Made by a program: the position numbers and the translations under genes. 64,000 bases of DNA from Toxorhynchites rutilus septentrionalis (Eukaryota > Arthropoda > Insecta > Diptera > Culicidae). Positions 49,824 through 59,748 of the stretch are shown here, piece after piece. The notes under the pieces are model-generated. The model did no database searches. It was not told where the DNA came from and saw only the letters and a program-made list of their open reading frames with translations. Where the stretch lies: the NCBI RefSeq assembly GCF_029784135.1, contig NC_073746.1, forward strand, positions 62,160,097 through 62,224,096. Reading direction: 5' to 3'. Each line of letters opens with the position of its first letter. The first letter of the stretch is position 1.

Positions 49824-50220
49824 GTGTTCCAATGTCTCAATATTTCAACGCTTTCCGTTCATGAATTCCTCAGTTTCTTTCCAAAAAATCAATAGATCAA
49901 AGCAGGTTGTGTTAAAGACACAACTTCATTATTAACGTAGGACCACGAAATTATTGACGGCCAAACCAACCATTATATAACGTTGCGAATGAACTTTTTA
50001 GTACAAATGTTTGGTAGCACTGACGAGGACCAAAAATTTGTACTAAAAAGTTCATTCGCAACGTTATATAATGGTTGGTTTGGCCGTCAATAATTTCATG
50101 GTCCTACGTTAATAATGAAGTTGTGTCTTTAACACAACCTGCTTTGATCTATTGATTTTTTGGAAAGAAACTGAGGAATTCATGAACGGAAAGCGTTGAA
50201 GTATTGAGACATTGGAACAC
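49824..50220. repeat. Near-perfect 192-bp inverted repeat with 13-bp spacer
   Basis: Arms 49824-50015 and 50029-50220 are reverse complements with about three mismatches found by eye. The spacer is 50016-50028. Each arm contains a superfamily terminal hairpin (GGTTGTGTTAAAGACACAAC) with ATTAACGTAGGACCACG, between about 85 bp and 75 bp of other sequence. A transcript through it would form a long hairpin RNA. Confidence 0.95.
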
Positions 50221-50611
50221 GTGGAGTAGGTGACAGATCTGAATTTTTGTCCGACATCATAGGTCACCTGAATGACTTGAACTTTAGCCTGCAAAGTAAA
50301 GATAATTTTGTTTATAACAAGCTTAATAAGGTGAAGAAAAAACATAGTTTGTTGGAGAAATAAATTAGAAAATCTAATTTTATCCATTTTCGAACAATGA
50401 ACAATGAACAAATATTTCGAAGGCACATTGGGAATTCGCTGCAGAGTTTTGCAACCTCTTCCATGAAACCTATTCTAGACATGCTAATCATAACAAGGCC
50501 AAGTGAAACGTTAAAAGCTAAAATATTGAAAATGTTAAATTGAAATAATTTTTCTTTGTTTTTTTTTTTGTTAATATGTCACACATTTTCAGCATTTGGC
50601 TAGTACCTATA
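50221..50611. other. AT-rich spacer
   Basis: Nothing recognised between the inverted repeat and the Tc1 end. Confidence 0.5.
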
Positions 50612-50798
50612 CACTCTGTCCAACTTCTATATGATCACCCTGATTATATTTCGTTGCAACACAAACAGTTAGAATTTCAACAAGATACATTCATACATTG
50701 TTAAATGCTTAGAATAAAGTATATTCAACGTCAAATTCGTTCAAAATAGTTGTTTGTTTATTTATTGTGCTTAAATATGATAATTTAAAAGGGTTTTG

Positions 50799-52027
50799 TC
50801 ATTCTTTCAAACTGTCCTTAATTTCCTGCAAAATTTTCCTGTCTTTAGTAGGATCTCCGAATCGAATTATTAATTGTTTAGAAAATTTATTCCATGTTAA
50901 ATATTTTCTTTTGTAGGTGAAATACCATCGACGCGCTTCGCCTGAGAACAAAATGTATGCCTGATCCAGGAAACAGTCATCTGGAATTCTTTCGGCAGTC
51001 ATCAGTTCATTCACTTGGAAGACGAAGTCGGAAACTCCATTCCCTGAGGATCACCACTGAACTGGATACCCCATTTATCCAAACGGAAATGGCGAAATTT
51101 ATGATCTCGTCGATAAGATTTTTCGTCCTTGTCCGGCAGACTATCTAACGAGGACGTAGAAGAGGAGCTCGTTGAAAGCAAACTGCTTAAAGAGTCCAAT
51201 GAAGAGCTCTCTGAGTCCGAAGACGAACTCTCGGGTAATTTCTTCTTTTTATGTTTCTTTTCCTGCTTGTTTCGTTTCTTATCCTCTTTTTCAGATTTCA
51301 CATTCCTCTTATTTTCATCGCTTCCTGCTGCACCTGATTTTTCCGCTACCTTACTATTCTCTGTATGGCCTCTTATCTCTTTCCTGTCTACCTTTTCCTG
51401 ATCATGTTTTTTTGATTTTACCTTCTGGTCCTTGCTGTGATCTTCAGAAGTTTCATCAGCTGTTTTAATGGGAGAAATTTTCCTAACTTTCATGCTTTCT
51501 TTTATTCCTTTTGCAAAGCTACTCTCAAATTGTAAGCTTTGATCCAACAACGTGATATTTTCTTCTGCCTTTACTTTACTTTCCGTCGATTCCGATTCCC
51601 CGTGTTCTTCTCTATCACTCAAGTTCATCAACCTTCTCGCTTGCGTTTTATACGTCTCTATTAATTTCGAAATTCGTATTAGCGTCTCAAATTTCTGATC
51701 TTCTTGTGCCAAATCTATAGTTTCCGTTCTATTAATTCTTTCTCGCCAATGACGCAATTGCGAAATCCATTTCACCTGAACATTTTCTTTCAAACCTGCT
51801 TCGATTTTCTTCAATTTCCTATTTACCAAAGGTAATTCCTCTCCCATATTACTTTCTATATTCCATGTATTACTTCCCTTTTCCTCACTCTGAAAAATAT
51901 TTCTCAATCGTTCTCTTTTCTGCTGTACTGATTCCTTGATATTCTGTTTTCTAATTCCCAACTCATATTCTAATTCATTGTCGCTTAAATCATCTGGATT
52001 TATCATCCAAATTTCACCTTCAGCCAT
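50799..52027 (-). pseudogene. LTR retrotransposon gag, one frameshift, 3' truncated
   Basis: From ATG 52027, 338 residues begin MAEGEIWMINPDDLSDNELE. A long Lys/Glu- and Ser-rich low-complexity middle follows (about 190-300), then RLDKWGIQFSGDPQGM. A one-base frameshift near 51020-51035 moves the reading into the frame that continues FVFQVNELMTAERIPDD and SGEARRWYFTYKRKYLTWNKF, the retrotransposon capsid-type motif with spaced W and F. It ends at a stop at 50799. Zinc knuckle and pol are absent. The gag lies downstream of the primer site at 52338-52326. Confidence 0.8.
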
Positions 52028-52325
52028 AATGCTAAATTAATTCCCTTTCTTTTCTTTTCAGGAAGTCAACCCAAGCAGAATGTAATCGAAAAATGATTAA
52101 AATAACAATAAAAAGAAAAATGTCCCACTACCAAAAATTCAAAAACAAAATAAACCTTCACCTCAATTTCCCGAATTCAATCTATTAATTTATCTACCTA
52201 ATCGAATCAGACTTAAATTTTCTAAGTTCAAATTATTACTTACAACTAAAATTTCCTATATTTCAAATATTAAAACTACTTAATAAGAAATTACCCTAAA
52301 CGTAGTTCACAGGGTCGTGAATTAA

Positions 52326-52338
52326 CAGTTGGGCGCCA
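52326..52338 (-). other. Primer-binding site of the gag-bearing retroelement
   Basis: TGGCGCCCAACTG on the minus strand, directly after an LTR-like end in ...TTTCA. It resembles tRNA-Lys-type primer sites (TGGCGCCCAAC). About 300 bp of leader separate it from gag. Confidence 0.6.
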
Positions 52339-52339
52339 A

Positions 52340-53659
52340 TGAAAGGGGGGATCCTGCTCGGGTCTTCAAAATCTCCGACTTTCGCGCCAGAGGACCACGG
52401 CCCTCTGTCGGGATTCAAAGTTATGGTTGCCCGGACTAGCGTTTTCGCTTGGCCACGCGACAGTATCCACCTTCAATTGACCTTTCAACCAACTTACCAA
52501 CCAACTTACAACCGATCCGAAATTTTCGATTTCGGAAACAACCAAATCGACCAAATCAGTTAGATTACCTCACTAAAAATTAAGTAAAATTAAAAAAAAA
52601 AAAAAAACTAATCCAGAAACTTTCCTTCTTTCAATCGTCTATTTTTTCCAAATTAAACCTAACTCCTAACGATGACGTCGCTCTTAGCCCTGCTCTATGT
52701 GTATATCCTATCTCTATAATGGTTTTCCCTACTTGGGAGGGATTTGTGTGCGCACACTTTTGTTTCAGGGTACTCACGAATCGAACGATGACGTTGCAGC
52801 ACCGGTGATGGAACGATGGAGCAGCCTGATGTTTGCTGATGCGCTCGCACACCGTTCCGCTCACCGACGTGAGTTTTCGGGAATCTCGCTGGCGTTGGCA
52901 GTCTTTTCCCTTGACTGAGGCAAAACCACGGTGGAGTGTTGCCGCTTGTAGCGTACGGCAGCCGTGGGACCGAGCTTCCTCACCGATGACCAACGCACTC
53001 CAGAATGGCCTATAGTAGTACACAACTACGAGGCGATAGGCCACTCCGGGGGATTCTACCGACGCACCGATTCACAATGATGAATTGAATATACTCCGGA
53101 CGCGGAGCCACAAGGCTCCGTTCACTTGGTGCGCAAAAACTGCTGCAACCGTATTTCTTGTAGAATTGTTCTACAATAATCTTCTATTGTTTTTTTTTGA
53201 TTCCACACAAACTCACGATTTTTTTAATATTAAAAAAAACTCCGAAAATTTCAAAACAACTATTGAAATTTAACACTCCAAGAATCAACTGATTCGCTCG
53301 GCGGCTCAGAAGGAAAAGCTCGAGTCGGTTTTGTTTCGTGAATTCGAAACCTATCGAATATTCTAGAATACTTTTTTCTGTCCTTTTTCCTTACTGCTTC
53401 CGGTTTCACGAATATTGTTCGTGACTTAATTCCCGCCGCGTCATTTTTTGAATATGGAGTCTACATCGATTTATCACTTAAGTCTGATTCCAATAGGTTG
53501 TCTACTACTAGGCGTCAAATCTACTTAAACTCTATTTGAAACGACTATGCTCGTTTCAAATTTCAGCTGTCCAGTTTCTACAAGACCATTTCAAAATTCA
53601 TAAGTATTCTCAATGAAAAATTCAAAACGATCGGCTGATTTACATGTCAATAATTGACA
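52340..53659 (-). repeat. Putative 5' LTR of the gag-bearing retroelement
   Basis: The inner end is fixed by the primer site (CA at 52341-52340). The outer end is a guess at TGTCAATTATTGACA, beside resumed Tc1 sequence. GC-richer in its middle (52700-53150). There is no second LTR to compare. Confidence 0.4.
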
Positions 53660-53689
53660 ACCTTGCAATTTCGGCTGATAACCTGGAAA

Positions 53690-54225
53690 ATTCGTGTTGG
53701 AATACTATTTACCAAATTCTGCTGGACGAATTTCTCCATATTTTTTCCATATTTCCGAAATTGCGACCTTGAGCTCTTCCATCATGTTGCACCGTTTTCC
53801 CCCAGGTGTAAATTCTGCGTACAAGGATCCCCCTAAGATTTTCAACAGGATTCAAATCTGGGTAGCGAGACGACCAGTTCAAAAAATTAGTTTTTTGGTA
53901 CATAATCCATTGCTCAGTTTCCTTGCTGATATGAATAGTAGCATGGTTTTGCTGGAATGTGAATTTTTGTGTGACGACATCCACGCAAAAACGGTGGGAG
54001 AGAGGATTCCAGAACATGTATGTAATCCTTGAATGATGTCAAAGGTATATTGAGCTTTCCGTTTGCATAGAATCCCGCCCAAACCATGCACGAGCCTCCA
54101 CCAAAACTCCAGGTTGAAAAATACTGTTCCTTCTTCCGTAAATCACGCAAGTACCCGTTGAAACTATCAGGACCATCCAAATTGAACTTTTTTCGTCAGT
54201 GAAGATAACCTATACATTGAAGAAC
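53690..54225 (-). pseudogene. Tc1 transposase relic, catalytic part
   Basis: On the minus strand: FTDEKKFNLDGPDSFNGYLRDL, then MVWAGFYANGKLNIPL, FQQNHATIHISKETEQWIM and NWSSRYPDLNPVENLRGILV in two frames. The second catalytic Asp (QQD in active relatives) reads Asn here. Frameshift near 53990-54010. Confidence 0.8.
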
Positions 54226-54230
54226 TTTTC

Positions 54231-54552
54231 GTTATCTTACTATAAATAAAATCGCTAAAAAATAAAGCGCGGTCGTCGTGAACAGTCGTAAACGGTCGTA
54301 AATGTTCGTATTCTTGACGTAAACACAAACATAGTGAGAGAGTGAGCAGTGAGCAGCTGCGATGCGTTTTATGTGTGAGAGAGTGTGTGCGTCTGCGTGT
54401 GTTCGTTTGCGTGTATGTGTTTGTGTGTGCGTGTGTGTGTGTGTTTGCATGTACGTGTACGTGTGCGTTTGCGGGAGTGTGTTTTGGTTAGTTGATTGGT
54501 TGATGTAATCAAAAACAGTGTGAGAGAGTAGCAGTCAGCAGCTGCGATGCGT
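54231..54552. repeat. Repeat block, inverted partner of 58140-58349
   Basis: TATCTTACTATAAATAAAAT, AAAGCGCGGTCGTCGTGAAC and GTCGTAAACGGTCGTAAA-type sequence, followed by GTGAGAGAGTG / AGCAGCTGCGATGCG and a TG-rich tract (54370-54470). The same order appears inverted at 58140-58349. Confidence 0.75.
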
Positions 54553-54556
54553 TTTT

Positions 54557-54662
54557 GACGTGGGACTACGTCTAACCGGAATATATGGAGGGTAAAATGA
54601 AAACCTAAACACAGAATTTGCAGGAAAAAATGAAAGATTTCGAATGCTTATAGCTCGAACAT
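54557..54662. mobile_element. Left-end fragment of the hairpin superfamily (copy i)
   Basis: GACGTGGGACTACGTC, then GGGTAAAATGAAAACCTAAA, matches copy f (47787-47900) and breaks off at GCTCGAACATGG, where Tc1 sequence resumes. Confidence 0.75.
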
Positions 54663-54960
54663 GGAATATAGAAAAATGTATTCTTTTGGAAACATTCTTT
54701 GTCACAACATACCATGTCCCACTGTCGGTTCATGTGAACTTTGGCAAAAATCAGACGTCTTCCGATGTGATGTGGTGTAAGATGAGGAGCTTGAACCTTT
54801 TAAACCCTCTTTATGTGAGGAGTTTTTACCAAAACTTGACGAATTGTCACCTGAGTAACATTTAAATTGAAATATTGCTTTATTTGTTCTAGCTGTTTAC
54901 CGCTTATCCCGGTCAGAGAGCTTCGATTTACGTGGAGTTCTCACTTTTTTACCCTATCCT
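54660..54960 (-). pseudogene. Tc1 transposase relic, N-terminal part
   Basis: On the minus strand: RTPRKSKLSDRDKR, then VTIRQVLVKTPHIKR, LTPHHIGRRLIFAKVHMNRQ and WDMV, a Tc1 paired-type DNA-binding region and linker with stops. It was separated from the catalytic part by the insertion at 54231-54662. Confidence 0.75.
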
Positions 54961-55094
54961 TGAGGATTCGTCAAATAGTTGAGCACTTATGTCACCAATA
55001 CCAATACACTAGAATATAAGTTGAAGCATTGTTTGGTTACAATGGCGCAAAGCAGCAAGATCATAACCTGGTCTTATAGAAGTTGGACAGAGTG

Positions 55095-57240
55095 CATGAC
55101 AACACTTGAAAAGTTATCTGGTTCGATGCCAAAACGATTCATTTAAATGGTTCGGAATGGATAGGGTGTACTAATCATTAGCTGTGGATTGGATTGAAAA
55201 TTTTCAACACAAAATTATGTTCTCAGTGGATTCCCTGGGTTCATTTTATAAAATGAGCATACTTTCACATTATTGAGTATTTGGCCGAATGGCTACCGCT
55301 GTATAAACACAAATATATTTAAATCAGGCCGTTTCCTGATCAGTCCACTGAAGGAGCCATTCCTTAACGGAATTCCGTTTGTTTTATTCCGAAACGCTCC
55401 TCCGCTACAAGAATTCCTCTGTAGTGATTCAAGGACACAGATAATTTATTAGATATTCCATGAATTCAAAGGGAAAGCAGCGATCCATCTTACTCTCAAG
55501 ATTTCAGAACATTCTCTGATCACGAAACGCGTTTTCCAAATGAAACAACATGAGGTATGATTGAAAATCGCCCCACTCTCATGATGAAATGATATTATAA
55601 TGAATATTATTGGACGCTTCAGAATGGCTGCATCTACTCAAGACTGTATCGCAACGCAACATTGATGTACGCACCACGCACTACCGCGAAAACTGTTGCT
55701 CATAATCGTCTCCATATACGGAAACACATCAACACCAAGTGGCAATCGAGCAACGTTTGCAACTAAAACAAATGTGCGTAACAAACAAGTCGGCGAATTG
55801 ATTTTCGCAACCTGACGTTGATAACCCTCGCTCTTCTCAAGGCTTTTTATTTTTTATTTTTCAAATGCAATGCAACTGTCGTTTAGAGAAGGTGTGTGTA
55901 TGTGGTATTGCTACTGTGTACCGCCTTCACTGTGACCTGGGACCGCCGCAGCAAACCAGCTGACCAGCACTTAGTGCACGGCTATCGCAATTCTTCATCA
56001 AATTGCCATTGACTGTTTGATCGCTATCGCTCTGAACACAGGTGAGAAACAAGTAGGTATACTTACGCGCTGTAATGGAACGCGCTTTGGCGTCTAATCA
56101 TATGGGGCTATGAAATAGTTATGACGCGTGTGAAGGCGGGAAACCCCGACCTGGGCGATCTTGAACGAGTAAATTTGCGTGTTGATGAGGTGAGCAATAA
56201 CAAACACTTGCGAGGCAACTGAGGTGGGACGGTGGCAAACAACATTTAAGTGGGTTCCACTGCACCACGTGACTTCTGGGTTCACAAATAATGCTAATGA
56301 ATGAAGGAAAATTTTTATATTTCAAATTGCGTATTACCACCCTGTATCAGTTTGTAAATTCCTCCGGCGTCGAATAACCAATTTGGCTTGCTCCAGTTCC
56401 AATTAGTAAAATCCACTTGTTTGTTTTCCAGCTCCTTCCGATATTGCGTAGTTATCGATGGCTTTTCTCCAATTTCCTGTCCCATCTTCCAACAATGTTG
56501 AAACGATGACAGGCGTGGGGGCGGAATTACGTGTCTCCCCGGGGATACACGAGATTGTGTGTTTTTCTATTCTATTGATTCTCATCCCAATGTTTACGGA
56601 TCCACCAAGGATGGTCGTTCCCCTTCAATATATGCTGTTCCTACCGGCGAGAAGACAAACAACCCTGCAGGCAGCGAACATCCATTGGGGTAAAGGAAAG
56701 GTCATTCGGGAATCTATTTTCGATGATCAACTTTTATCAGCTCGTGATTTGATTTCCAGCCATCCAAAATGAGCCACCGTCGTTCGATTAACGCACACAC
56801 CGACAGAGGGAGCCGACTTGCCGTGTATACCTTCATATACTCGACGACGAAAACACGTACCGCCATAGTTGTCGGTTCCCTCAGTGAGTACCATCGGGGG
56901 CTGATTGGAACGCATCCGGAATACTGATGAGCGTTGTTTCCTTCCTGACGATGCGAACCAGCGAACGGCAGCAGAAGTAAAACAGCCGAGGACTTCATTC
57001 GTCAAAATCGAAATGTGATTCCGATGGAACACGTATTAGCTTTTTTGCCGATGCTGTTGCAATGAAATGTTCTTGTCGGAAAGTATTCTATTCGATTTTT
57101 TTGCTCTTATTCTGTGCTAACTAGCGGCCCAATTTCATGTTTCAATAAGTTTACCACAAAGTCATTGGAATAGCATTGCTGTTGCACTCGAACAGACTCT
57201 CGTAACTTTTTTTCTTTTCATTTATTCAATTTTTTTTTTC
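55095..57240. other. Unrecognised region
   Basis: 55900-56060 is GC-richer than its surroundings and has a GT donor-like ACAGGTGAG at 56039, which could be a non-coding exon. Short frames at 56458-57032 on both strands have no recognisable domain. No gene is called. Confidence 0.5.
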
Positions 57241-57299
57241 AGTCCAAATGTTTCTACGTCTAAAACTTCTACTCTTTCTCTGTGATCAATTGTTGCTCC

Positions 57300-57895
57300 T
57301 CCAATTTTACTTTAACTTTCAACTCTCTACTCTTCATTTTCTACTATCTACTCCATACTTTGTTCCCTTTTCTCTCTACTCTCTGCTCTTCACTTTAAAT
57401 TCTCTACTCTCCACTCTCTGCTTTTTACACTCTACTCTCTACTCTCTCTACTCTCTACTCTCTACTCTCTCTACTCTCTACTCTCTACTCTCTACTCTCT
57501 ACTCTCCACTCTCTCTATTCTCTCTACTCTCTCTACTCTCTACTCTGTACTCTCTCAACTCTCTACTCTTTCTACTCTCTACTCTCTCTGCTCTCTCTAC
57601 TCTCCCTGCTCTGTCTACTCTCTCTCTACTCTCTACTCTCTCTACTCTCTCCTCTCGCTACTCTCTACTCTCTCTACTCTCTCTGCTCTGTCTACTCTCT
57701 ACTATCAACTACCTGCTTCCTACCCTCTACTCTCTCTACTCTCTACTCTCTTTGCTCTCTGCTCTCTCTATTCTCTGCTCTGTACACTCTACTCTCTACT
57801 CTCTACTCTTTCTACTCTCTACTCTTACTACTCTCTACTCTTTCTACTCTCTACTCTTTCTACTCTGTACTCTGTACTCTCTCAACTCTCTACTA
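57300..57895. repeat. CTCTA-type pyrimidine-rich minisatellite
   Basis: About 600 bp of degenerate CTCTACTCT repeats (some CTCTG, CTTTCTACT), almost purely C and T with A on this strand. Lack of stops gives a spurious 228-codon frame rich in Leu, Ser, Thr and Tyr. Confidence 0.95.
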
Positions 57896-57929
57896 TACTC
57901 AAACACATACACGCAAGTGGAGAAACACC

Positions 57930-58141
57930 AATAATTTTTATTTAATTAGTTAAAAATGTTTTAAAATGTTCTTAATGTTATTATTCTAGTTCAAATTGTT
58001 GTTCGTTCAATTTTAAATTTATGTTAATTGTTATGTATATTTTATGTCATTTGTTTAACCATGCGGCAATGTCTACTGCCGTCGCTACAGAGGTGAACCA
58101 GCCCAGAGGGCTGAAAGCCTCTCAAATAAAGAATTAAAAAA
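57930..58141 (+). mobile_element. LINE-type 3' end with poly(A)
   Basis: It ends in the hairpin AGAGGTGAACCAGCCC-AGA-GGGCTGAAAGCCTCT (58090-58122), then CAAATAAAGAATTAAAAAAAA. The outer stem AGAGG/CCTCT is shared with minus-strand tails at 36696, 63592 and 63892. 5' part not recognised. Confidence 0.6.
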
Positions 58142-58349
58142 AAACACATACACGCACGCAGACGCGCACGGTCTCACACACATAACACATGCAAACGCGC
58201 ACACTCTCTCACACAAAAAAAAACAACGCAGCTGCACACTCTCTCAATCTGTTTGTGTTTACGTCGAGAATACGACCATTTACGACCGTTTACGACCGTT
58301 CACGACGACCGCGCTTTATTTTTTAGCAATTTTATTTATAGTAAGATAA
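58140..58349. repeat. Repeat block, inverted partner of 54231-54430
   Basis: Carries the same ordered motifs as 54231-54430 in reverse, including GACGACCGCGCTTTATTTTT and an AC-rich tract. It starts right at the poly(A) of the LINE tail. Confidence 0.75.
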
Positions 58350-59748
58350 ATCCCTATTTTTCCTCGATTTGCGGCCCCGGTAGATTGATGATAACTAATT
58401 CATTGTTTGGGGACCTGGACATGAAACCGTTTTTCGCAGATGAAATTGAAACAGTTTCATTGCGTGAAATCAAAATGAATTGAGTCTATGTTCCTTAATG
58501 TTTTTGACCCATTCCATGAATTTATGCACCAGAGAACCAAATTTCAAATCTATTTTTAGGAGAAAATTGAAAACTCTATTTGAATAAGCATAGTTATATC
58601 ATAAATTCTTAGAAACGAAATTGATTTTTATGCGCCATCCTTCGAGAGGCATGTTTAAAAAACTACATAGTCATATTTAAAATATTTTAGGATTTAACTA
58701 TTTTTATGTTTCTTGAGATATCCCTGCACTTCCATAACTAAACTTCAATGTCCATATACCATTGGATCGATAATCAAATACTTGTTTGAAGAGCCGTTGG
58801 TAGATCTAGCTTTCATTTTGTAATTTGTGGGGAACAAGGATTTGAAAAACAGGTCTTTTGAAGAGCTGTCTCGCCACAAAAATAGAGAATTTTTTTAGTT
58901 TATCAGATGAACCTAAGTTTAAACATTTCTATACTTGGGTTTCTCTGAGCAAACAATAAGGGTCAACTACCCGCATTTGATTAAGATCGGTCCACAAATA
59001 GAGGAGTATCAACTGCCAACTGAAGTTGTTGTCTCGTCACGTAAAGTAGACGATCCGTTTCAGCGTGACGTGACAACATTTTGACTCACTACAAACACTT
59101 TTTTTACGTTATCATGTATAAATCACACAAAATTAAACAGTGTTATAGTAAAATTGAGATACTTTCCAATCATAAGTTGGACAATATTTTATAGTTAGAT
59201 TGGCTTGTTGTCAGTCAAATAGTTTTGTTTTGTCAGTCAAATACTTTAGTGCATTTACAGTTGAAAATTTTCTCCAACCGAAGATTCTTGCAGGAAATTT
59301 TCTCAATTTCACGTTTACTATTTGGAAATCGTGTGATTTATACATGAAAATGAGAAAAAACCTCTTTTTAGTGAATCAAAACGTTGTCACGTCACGCTGG
59401 AATGAATTGAAGATCATAGAAAATCGACAAAAATACAAGCATTCCAGGTTGAGTTGTTGTCGCAGATTTTATTGACAGCTAAATATTTACCATCTTGTTT
59501 GATACAACCTTATATACATACAAACAGATTACATCAATCTGTGTGCGAAAATGAAAAGTACGGGAATGATATTTTCCCCCAACAACTTGTAACTGAGCGT
59601 TATCTTTTGTATCCATAGACAAAAGGACATATACTTATAGACATTATTAAGAGATAAGCCATGCTTCGTTTAGTTTTTGGCGGCTGGTTGATGATTTCGT
59701 ATTCTATAATAGAAGTTATTTTTGGTTTAGATAATTCCGCATACTTTT
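58350..59748. other. AT-rich region with one short inverted repeat
   Basis: AGCGTGACGTGACAAC at 59063-59078 recurs inverted at 59382-59397, 300 bp apart. Nothing else recognised. Confidence 0.5.

Larger units (their letters stand above)
50612..55094 (-). mobile_element. Tc1-type transposon relic with nested insertions
   Basis: CACTCTGTCCAACTTCTATA at 50612-50631 recurs inverted at 55075-55094, giving the TIRs of one element read on the minus strand. TA lies outside the left end only (CA at the right). Between them are two separated Tc1 coding segments, an LTR retrotransposon fragment (about 50750-53659) and a second repeat block (54231-54662). This is a three-level nest. Confidence 0.7.

Noticed and set aside
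56458..57032. Overlapping frames of 90-104 codons on both strands
   Set aside because: They overlap each other antisense and show no recognisable motif.
57248..57934. 228-codon open frame rich in Leu, Ser, Thr and Tyr
   Set aside because: It is the translation of the CTCTA repeat tract; lack of stops follows from composition.
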